The translations under genes were made by a program, and so were the position numbers. The notes beneath the pieces were generated by a model that saw only the letters and a program-made list of their open reading frames with translations, made no database searches and had not been told where the DNA came from. Positions 40,881 to 46,559 of a DNA stretch of 46,559 nucleotides are shown here, one piece after another. This DNA is from CSP1-5 sp964558395 (GTDB lineage: Bacteria > Methylomirabilota > Methylomirabilia > Methylomirabilales > CSP1-5), in NCBI GenBank assembly GCA_964558395.1, contig CAZLDS010000021.1, positions 1 through 46,559 on the forward strand. The letters run 5' to 3'. Within the stretch, counting starts at the first letter, position 1, and each line of letters begins with the position of its first letter.

Positions 40881-40916
40881 GTGAGCCCTCGGCCTGAGCT
40901 CGGGCCGAAGGCTCAC
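40881..40916. repeat. 36-base near-perfect palindrome
   Basis: GTGAGCC at the left end mirrors GGCTCAC at the right, centred on GAGCTC at 40896-40901, with two mismatched pairs. It lies between yjbQ and leuB, both on the minus strand, and could act as a transcript end or as a REP-like element. Confidence 0.5.
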
Positions 40917-41040
40917 CGTCGAGGCTCTCAGGCGAACAATTGTGGATTTCGGAATTTCCACAAGTGTTTGCCTGCCTTTCAAAGCGCAATTCGCTATCCG
41001 CAATCCGAATCTACACTTGGCAGTTGATGCGGTTTTCGGA

Positions 41041-42114
41041 TTAGGCCGTTTCGACGGCTTGCGCGATGAGGTCGCCCATTTGCTGAGTGCCGATGACTTG
41101 GGTCCCGGGTTGCTTGAGTTCGGCGGTCCGGTACCCCTCGGCGAGTACTTTCTCCACCGCACCCTCAATAGTGGCGGCGGGCTCCTCCTGCTTGAGTGAG
41201 TAGCGAAAGAGAAGGGCAGTGGAAAGGATCGTGCCGATGGGGTTTGCCTGGCCCGTCCCCGCGATCTCGGGGGCCGTACCGTGGATCGGTTCATACAGGC
41301 CCCCGGTGGCTCCCAGGCTAGCGGAGGGAAGCAGCCCGATAGAGCCGGCGATCACCGCAGCCTCGTCGGACAGGATGTCGCCGAACATATTTTCGGTGAC
41401 CATCACATCAAACTGCCGCGGATTGGAGATTAATTGCATCGCGCAGTTATCCACCAACAGGTGTTCCAGGCTGACCTCGGGGAAGTCCTGCGCCACCTGT
41501 ACAAGCGTTCGCCGCCAGAGCTGGGAGCTCATCAGCACGTTGGCCTTGTCGACTGACGTGACCTTCTTCCGGCGTCGCTGCGCCGCGTGGCAGGCGAGCC
41601 GTGCGATGCGGGCGATCTCGGCCGTAGTGTAGCTCAAGGTGTCCACCGCCCGCTCCGCCGGCCCATGCGGTTCGATCCCGCGGGGTGTTCCGTAGTAGAG
41701 ACCGCCCGTCAGTTCCCGGAAGATGATAAGATCGGTCCCCTCGGCCACCTCTCGTTTGAGCGGGGAGGCGTCCAACAGAGAAGGGAGAAGGCGCACGGGT
41801 CGCAGGTTGGCATACAGCTGCAGGGCGTGTCGGAGCCGTAAAAGCCCTCGCTCGGGCCGCACGTCGGTAACGAGAACATCCCACTTGACTCCTCCTACCG
41901 CCCCAAGGAGGATGGCATCGGCCTCGCGACAGCAACGCAGGGTCTCTTCTGGAAGGGGATCACCCGTGGCATCGATGGCCGCACCACCTAAGAGTGCCTC
42001 TTGAAACTCTAGGGCAATGCCATACCTACGGGCGGCGGCCCTAAAGACCTTCAGGCCTTCTTCCACCACCTCGGGGCCAATGCCGTCTCCCCGAAGGATG
42101 ACAATCTTCGCCAT
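41041..42114 (-). CDS. leuB: 3-isopropylmalate dehydrogenase
   Basis: Minus-strand ATG at 42114 gives 357 residues. LeuB hallmarks are present: MAKIVILRGDGIGPEVV, the arginine segment ERGLLRLRHALQLYANLRP, FRELTGGLYYG, SVDKANVL with the catalytic Lys, and metal-binding aspartates in DNCAMQL and MFGDILSDEAAV. The NAD-preferring IHGTAPEIAGTGQANP is at the C-terminus. It oxidatively decarboxylates 3-isopropylmalate in leucine synthesis. It is divergent from engB. A long extension upstream of the ATG has no ribosome site. Confidence 0.97.
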   Translation of the reverse strand: MAKIVILRGDGIGPEVVEEGLKVFRAAARRYGIALEFQEALLGGAAIDATGDPLPEETLRCCREADAILLGAVGGVKWDVLVTDVRPERGLLRLRHALQLYANLRPVRLLPSLLDASPLKREVAEGTDLIIFRELTGGLYYGTPRGIEPHGPAERAVDTLSYTTAEIARIARLACHAAQRRRKKVTSVDKANVLMSSQLWRRTLVQVAQDFPEVSLEHLLVDNCAMQLISNPRQFDVMVTENMFGDILSDEAAVIAGSIGLLPSASLGATGGLYEPIHGTAPEIAGTGQANPIGTILSTALLFRYSLKQEEPAATIEGAVEKVLAEGYRTAELKQPGTQVIGTQQMGDLIAQAVETA

Positions 42115-42273
42115 CCTTTTCCTCACCCCACAAGAGTCAAACGGGTACCCAAATCCGCCACGGCCAGCCCTGGAGCTACTATACTTGCGGGTCGGAGTCA
42201 AGGGCAACCCCCCTTTCTTTCTTGCCCCGCCTTTCTGTGTTTGGTATCTTAAAGAACCGGTGCTGTCTCGGAA

Positions 42274-42927
42274 ATGAAGGTTAGATCAGCGGAATTTGTG
42301 GGTAGCGCAACAGGTCCCTGGGACTTTCCCCGGGATGGGTGCCCGGAAATTGCCTTTGCCGGTCGCTCGAACGTCGGCAAATCATCCTTGCTCAACCGGC
42401 TCCTCGGTCGGCGAAAGCTGGCCCGGGTTTCGAAGACGCCCGGACGCACACAAACGATCAATTTTTATCGGGTCAACGGGATCTTCTATTTTGTGGATCT
42501 GCCGGGATATGGATATGCTAAGATTTCGGAGCGAGTCCGGCGGTCTTGGGCACCGATGGTCGAAGGATACCTGCGGGGCCGTGACGCACTCCGGGCTGTG
42601 GTCATGATTGTGGATGCGCGCCATCCCCCCACGCCGCTGGATCAAGACATGTGGGCGTGGCTTGACATGGCGCGGATCCCCCATGTCGTCGTGTTGACGA
42701 AGGGGGACAAGGTCAGCCGGGGGGTCCGTCGTCAGAGACGCGAGGTAGCGGCGTCGGCCCTCGGGATGCGAGATCCTGAAGACGCCATCTTCTTTTCGGC
42801 GGCAACCGGAGAGGGAGAGCGCGAGCTCTGGCAGCATCTGGCACACTATCTGCACCGTTCAGGGTCTCGGGGTCGCCGAAGAAGCTGGAACTCCCCAGGC
42901 CGAAAGGCTGGAAACCCTACTGGTTAA
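42274..42927 (+). CDS. engB: Ribosome-biogenesis GTPase EngB (YsxC/YihA)
   Basis: The 217-residue product has G1 GRSNVGKS (residues 30-37), G2 KTPGRTQ, G3 DLPGYGYA, G4 TKGD and G5 SAATGEG, in order and at EngB spacing. It acts in assembly of the large ribosomal subunit. The tail after HYLHRS is basic and longer than in short relatives. It leads a run of four plus-strand genes with small gaps. A TATCTT near 42245 may be its -10. Confidence 0.93.
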   Translation: MKVRSAEFVGSATGPWDFPRDGCPEIAFAGRSNVGKSSLLNRLLGRRKLARVSKTPGRTQTINFYRVNGIFYFVDLPGYGYAKISERVRRSWAPMVEGYLRGRDALRAVVMIVDARHPPTPLDQDMWAWLDMARIPHVVVLTKGDKVSRGVRRQRREVAASALGMRDPEDAIFFSAATGEGERELWQHLAHYLHRSGSRGRRRSWNSPGRKAGNPTG

Positions 42928-42955
42928 GCGACCTCGGAATCCCAAGAAGGGATCA

Positions 42956-44725
42956 ATGCGTAGAAATCCGCGGCTCTTCATACCACTAATCCTGCTTTTT
43001 TCGCTCGGGCAGGGCTGTTCCTCTCTGAGTGCGTCCTCCTCTACCACTCCTTTCAGCTCCAATAATCCAAGTTCTCAGGTCAAAAAGATCTCCCCACGTC
43101 ATCCCAGGACCCCGATGGAAGAAGAGGCGAGCTACTATGAGTTCCTGCTAGGGAGCGTGGCGGAGAGCCAGGGAGACTTGAACACGGCCCTCCAGCACTA
43201 TGAGAACGCCTCGGCCCTCGATCCAGACTCCGTGGCTATTCGGATATCCATCGCAAACCTGCAGATGGAGCGCGGAGCCTTCCGGGAGGCGATCACCATC
43301 GCCGAGGAGATTCTCGCCATCGATCCTGAGAATGTCGACGTCCATCTCCTTCTGGCCACCGCGTATGAGAACATCCGGAACGGCCGGATGGCGGAGCGAT
43401 ACTATCGGGAGGCGTTGCGTCTTCAGCCGGATCTGCCCGAGCTATATCTTCGGCTCGGGAATCTGTATACACGGATGGCAAAGTATCCAGAGGCCATCGA
43501 CGCGTATCAAGCGGCGATGGCCTTCGCGCCGGGGGTTTTTCAGGCGAGGTATAACCTGGCCCGGGTCTATCTGGAAATCAATGAAGTCGATAAAGCCATT
43601 GCCGAGCTCGAAGCCGTGTTAGAGCTCCGGCCGAGCTTTGACCAAGCGAGCCTCCTTCTGGGTTTGACCTATGAGCGGCTCGAGCGGTGGGAGGAGGCAC
43701 GTGAGGTGTACCGGCGTGCCGCGCGGGATGCCCACGCCAGTCAGGGCTTCCGCGAGCGGATCGCCGAAACGTATCTCCGGGCGGGGGACCTGGCTGGCGC
43801 TCTGGCAGAGTTGAAACAGATTGCTGCCGATCGACCCGAGGATGTTGCGGTCCGAAATCGGATTGGCCTACTCTTACTTGAGATGCGAGAGCCCAAGGAG
43901 GCGCAGAAAACTTTGGAGGAGGCCCTTGCCCTGGACAAGGACGATCGAGAGGCTCGCTTCTACCTTGCGATCAGTCTAGAAGGGCAGGAAAAGTACGACG
44001 AGGCGCTTGCCGAGCTCAATCAGATCGGGCCCAAGTGGGAGAAATATGGAGATGTCCTGATTCACAAGGGGTTCGTCTTCGGACACCTCGATCGATTGGA
44101 TGAAGCCCTCGCAGCTTTCGAGCAGGCCGTGGCCCTCAAGCCAAAGGATGGAAACGCCCACTACCTCGTTGGCGTTACGCGTCTACGGCGGAAGGAGTAC
44201 ACGCAAGCCGTGACGGCGTTAGAAGAGGCGGTGCGACTAAACTCGGACAACGCGAACTACTATTATCAGCTGGGGGCCGCCTATGAGCGGAACCGCCAAC
44301 TGGATAAGGCAGAGAAGGCCTTTCGCCGGACGCTCGACATGGACTCCGAACATGCCGACGCGTACAACTATCTTGGGTACATGTTCGCCGAGGAAGGCAT
44401 TCGTCTGGATGAATCGGTAGACCTGATCAAGAAAGCCCTGAAACTTGAGCCAGATAACGGCGCCTTCGTGGATAGCCTCGGGTGGGCGTACTACAAACTG
44501 GGGCGGTTGGACGAGGCCCTCCACGAATTACAGCGGGCGGTCACGCTGGTGAAGAAAGAGGATCCAACCATCCGGGAACACCTCGGGGATGTCTACTTTG
44601 AGAAAGGAATGCTCCGACTGGCGGTCGAGCAGTGGGAGCGGTCGCTTGAACTCGATGACACCAATGTCAAGCTGAAGGAGAAACTCCAGGAGGCCCGCGG
44701 TCTCCTTCTCCACGGCAAGCAATGA
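42956..44725 (+). CDS. TPR-repeat lipoprotein
   Basis: The 589-residue product opens with a lipoprotein signal (LILLFSLGQGCSS, Cys21). From residue about 60 it consists almost wholly of 34-residue TPR units (about 14-15). Typical units are YREALRLQPDLPELYLRLGN and FRRTLDMDSEHADAYNYLGY. Such scaffolds at the outer membrane hold protein partners in export or envelope assembly. The stop overlaps the start of the lolB-like gene by 4 bases (44722-44725), so translation is coupled and the two proteins may work together. Confidence 0.88.
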   Translation: MRRNPRLFIPLILLFSLGQGCSSLSASSSTTPFSSNNPSSQVKKISPRHPRTPMEEEASYYEFLLGSVAESQGDLNTALQHYENASALDPDSVAIRISIANLQMERGAFREAITIAEEILAIDPENVDVHLLLATAYENIRNGRMAERYYREALRLQPDLPELYLRLGNLYTRMAKYPEAIDAYQAAMAFAPGVFQARYNLARVYLEINEVDKAIAELEAVLELRPSFDQASLLLGLTYERLERWEEAREVYRRAARDAHASQGFRERIAETYLRAGDLAGALAELKQIAADRPEDVAVRNRIGLLLLEMREPKEAQKTLEEALALDKDDREARFYLAISLEGQEKYDEALAELNQIGPKWEKYGDVLIHKGFVFGHLDRLDEALAAFEQAVALKPKDGNAHYLVGVTRLRRKEYTQAVTALEEAVRLNSDNANYYYQLGAAYERNRQLDKAEKAFRRTLDMDSEHADAYNYLGYMFAEEGIRLDESVDLIKKALKLEPDNGAFVDSLGWAYYKLGRLDEALHELQRAVTLVKKEDPTIREHLGDVYFEKGMLRLAVEQWERSLELDDTNVKLKEKLQEARGLLLHGKQ

Positions 44726-45510
44726 TCTTTTCGAGGCGGTCTGTCCTTGGGTGGTCCCTGCTGGCGGTGATATTCCTGGCCGGGTGTGCGACTCTGCCAC
44801 CCCCCCGAGAGGCTGGTCACCCAGTTTCCCCGCAGCAGGAGGAGGAGCTTGTCGCCGGGCTTCAGATCCGTGAGGATCAGATCCGTTCCGTCCGCGGTAT
44901 TGCGGGCGTCGAGATCACCCTGAAAGAGGAGACGCGAAGGTTTCGGGAGGCGTTGGCCCTGCGGAGTGATGGCCGGTTTCGCCTGGAGACCTTGGGCTCA
45001 TTCGGGCTGCCGGTCCTCATTATCGCATCCGATGGGAATCGTGTTCTTGTCCACCGAACATCGGATCGGCCGGGTGCCGTCGCGGATGGGGATCAACTGC
45101 TGGATGGTCTCCTGGGTCTGAAGCTGTCGCCCGCATCGTTTGCTCGGCTCCTGAGTGGCCTCCCCCCGCGACCTCTCGCCTCTTCACCCCTTGTTCTCTA
45201 CCTTCCGCAGCGTCATGCGTATCTTGTCGAGGGCGAGGACACCGACGATGCGTTGCAGCGACTCTACCTCGATGCATCCGGGGGCCTCCTGGGTGGGGAA
45301 ATATGGAGGGGTCGCCACGGGCTACGATTTACGTTCAGCGCGGTCCGCGATGTGGAAGGGATTCCATATCCCATGGGCATCACGCTGACGCAGACCCGCC
45401 ACCCCGTCCAAGTTCAGGTGACCTACCAGGTGATTGATCTTAACCCGATCCTCGCCGATCATCTCTTCACACTCCCCCAGTCCACCCCGGCAAAGAACGG
45501 GGGCATCTGA
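44722..45510 (+). CDS. LolB-like outer-membrane lipoprotein
   Basis: The 262-residue product has a lipoprotein signal with lipobox VIFLAGCATLP. The mature domain (SVRGIAGVEITLKEETRRFR, RSDGRFRLETLGSFGLPVLI, VLVHRTSDRPG and the later barrel strands) follows the half-barrel pattern of LolB/LolA-like lipoprotein carriers, also described as DUF4292-like. It lies between the TPR lipoprotein and ispE, an arrangement seen for lolB next to ispE in many Gram-negatives. A role in inserting lipoproteins into the outer membrane is likely but inferred. Confidence 0.78.
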   Translation: MIFSRRSVLGWSLLAVIFLAGCATLPPPREAGHPVSPQQEEELVAGLQIREDQIRSVRGIAGVEITLKEETRRFREALALRSDGRFRLETLGSFGLPVLIIASDGNRVLVHRTSDRPGAVADGDQLLDGLLGLKLSPASFARLLSGLPPRPLASSPLVLYLPQRHAYLVEGEDTDDALQRLYLDASGGLLGGEIWRGRHGLRFTFSAVRDVEGIPYPMGITLTQTRHPVQVQVTYQVIDLNPILADHLFTLPQSTPAKNGGI

Positions 45511-45517
45511 TCTGCTG

Positions 45518-46405
45518 ATGGGACTCACCCTCTGGGCAGCGGCCAAGGTCAATCTTTTTTTGGAGATCCTGGGGAGACGTTCCGACGGGTACCACGACGT
45601 CCAGACGCTGCTGCAGCACGTGGACCTGTGCGACGAGGTCCAGATCGCCGAGGAAGGCGAGGGGATTGCTATCGAGTCGCGCGGTTTCCCCTGCCCGGGT
45701 GGAGAGGAGAACCTGGCCTATCGGGCTGCGGCCCTTTTCGTCAAGGCGACCGGCATCGGTGCCGGCATCCGGATCCGGATCGTCAAGCGTATCCCGCTCG
45801 GGGCAGGTCTCGGCGGGGGGAGTAGCGACGCTGCTGCTACCCTCTGGGGGCTCAATCGCTTCTTCCAGGCCGGCCTCTCCTTAGAACAACTGCGTGCCCT
45901 GGGCGCCCAGCTCGGATCGGACGTCCCCTTCTTCTTCGACGGACCCACGACATGGGCCTCCGGCCGTGGCGATGTTCTTCACTCGCTGCCTCCCTTTCCT
46001 CCTTCCTGGCTGCTGATCGTGTTTCCCGGTTTTCCGGTCCCGACCGCCTGGGCGTATGCCAATTTGGAATTGACAGGCGGAGACAAAAGCATTAGGGTAA
46101 GAGCGGAAGCAGCGCAAGGGAATTATGAGCAGCTTCTTACTTCGTCCTGGAATCGTTTCGAAGACGTTGTTTTCCGCCAATACCCTGTTGTTAAGCAACT
46201 CAAGCAGTCCCTGGAGGCCTGGGGTGCCCGGCCGGCCCTCATGACCGGCAGTGGCTCGGCAGTCTTTGGCGCGGCTCGAGCACTAGAGGAAGCAGAGGGA
46301 TGGGCGGCCCGTCTCGGGGAGAAGGAGCACGCGGTCTTTGTGGTGCAAACTCTGTCTCGCCCTCCCTTGGGACCCGGGGGAATTGGGGAGGTGGGGCCAG
46401 AATGA
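45518..46405 (+). CDS. ispE: 4-diphosphocytidyl-2-C-methyl-D-erythritol kinase
   Basis: The 295-residue product is a GHMP kinase. AAKVNLFLEILGRRSDGYHD is the N-terminal signature, LGAGLGGGSSDAAATLW the ATP-binding loop and LMTGSGSAVFG the third motif. It phosphorylates CDP-methylerythritol in the MEP pathway to isoprenoids. ATG at 45518 lies 8 bases after the lolB-like stop; the ribosome site is weak, so coupling is likely. The last 15 residues (PPLGPGGIGEVGPE) are an unconserved tail. A strong terminator follows. Confidence 0.95.
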   Translation: MGLTLWAAAKVNLFLEILGRRSDGYHDVQTLLQHVDLCDEVQIAEEGEGIAIESRGFPCPGGEENLAYRAAALFVKATGIGAGIRIRIVKRIPLGAGLGGGSSDAAATLWGLNRFFQAGLSLEQLRALGAQLGSDVPFFFDGPTTWASGRGDVLHSLPPFPPSWLLIVFPGFPVPTAWAYANLELTGGDKSIRVRAEAAQGNYEQLLTSSWNRFEDVVFRQYPVVKQLKQSLEAWGARPALMTGSGSAVFGAARALEEAEGWAARLGEKEHAVFVVQTLSRPPLGPGGIGEVGPE

Positions 46406-46427
46406 TTCTCCTCGTGAACAGAGGCGA

Positions 46428-46475
46428 GGGGATGAGCTTCTCGGGAAGAGGGGAAAGCTCATCCCCCAATTTTTT
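46428..46475 (+). terminator. Rho-independent terminator after ispE
   Basis: A 12-bp stem (GGGGATGAGCTT, 46428-46439, with AAGCTCATCCCC, 46455-46466) and a T run at 46470-46475. Confidence 0.85.
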
Positions 46476-46504
46476 GAGACGAGCTCTTGTGGGGGGGGAA
46501 AAAG

Positions 46505-46559
46505 TGCGGGGTCGGCTAATGGTAGGCCGCCAGACTTTGGATCTGGCTGTCCAGGTTCG
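46505..46559 (+). tRNA. tRNA-Gln (UUG), 3' part outside window
   Basis: TGCGGGG begins the acceptor stem. A D-arm (GGCTAATGGTAGGCC) follows, then the anticodon arm CCAGA-CTTTGGA-TCTGG with anticodon TTG, and the start of the T-arm (AGGTTCG). The window ends before the acceptor stem closes. A tRNA-Gln after ispE is common in several Gram-negative lineages. Confidence 0.9.

Noticed and set aside
40830..41294. Minus-strand ORF overlapping the end of leuB
   Set aside because: It is a shadow of leuB and of the palindromic gap sequence.
1..46559. CRISPR arrays, rRNA genes, prophage or integrase modules
   Set aside because: No regularly spaced repeats, rRNA signatures or phage genes were seen; the only mobile DNA is the IS3 scrap near 4.3 kb.

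Overview
The window is GC-rich, densely coded DNA from a Gram-negative bacterium. It carries lipoproteins with lipoboxes, a DUF3187 outer-membrane-type protein and a LolB-like lipoprotein. The mix of families (several PilZ proteins, DUF3047, DUF1844, GTP-type PEP carboxykinase, the order engB / TPR / lolB-like / ispE / tRNA-Gln) fits an NC10 (Methylomirabilota) or Nitrospirota-like organism. This placement is inferred from gene content; no rRNA is present to settle it.

Layout. 1-3.3 kb: a broken membrane-protein gene, a DUF3187 protein, small exported proteins and a short PilZ protein. 3.5-5.1 kb: a Bcp-type peroxiredoxin, then the wreck of an alpha/beta hydrolase with an inverted piece and an IS3-type transposase scrap. 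5.2-11.2 kb: a disaccharide phosphorylase operon (beta-phosphoglucomutase-like HAD plus GH65), a zinc-ribbon protein, an MBL/rhodanese sulfur enzyme and acetolactate decarboxylase. 11.2-22.3 kb: an accessory stretch with a cold-shock gene behind a structured leader, MsrA, tandem PilZ, dodecin, tandem PspC, a HAMP protein, PC4-PilZ proteins and many broken genes. 22.7-23.2 kb: a peroxiredoxin-like gene that must be read through an in-frame UGA at its active site and has a bacterial SECIS-like hairpin at the right distance, i.e. a selenoprotein. 23.7-29.9 kb: mutS-mutL and PEP carboxykinase. 30-40 kb: a stand-alone RAM domain, a third (broken) PC4-PilZ, a methyltransferase, a hydrolase, QueD, twin signal peptidase I genes, twin DUF3047 genes and more pseudogenes. 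40-46.5 kb: DUF1844, YjbQ, leuB, then engB-TPR-lolB-like-ispE, a strong terminator and the 5' part of tRNA-Gln(UUG).

Two themes stand out. First, about ten sites match the sigma-54 (RpoN) promoter rule GG-N10-GC and sit just upstream of PC4-PilZ, tandem PilZ, HAMP, zinc-ribbon, signal peptidase and DUF3047 genes. This suggests an RpoN regulon tied to c-di-GMP and the cell envelope. Second, at least a dozen accessory genes are interrupted by frameshifts or stops, while every large housekeeping gene is intact. That points to real gene decay more than to poor sequence, although assembly error cannot be excluded for single cases.

Housekeeping-type promoters in the window follow TTGACA-N16-18-GATACT. 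All calls come from reading the sequence and recalled family knowledge; no searches were run.
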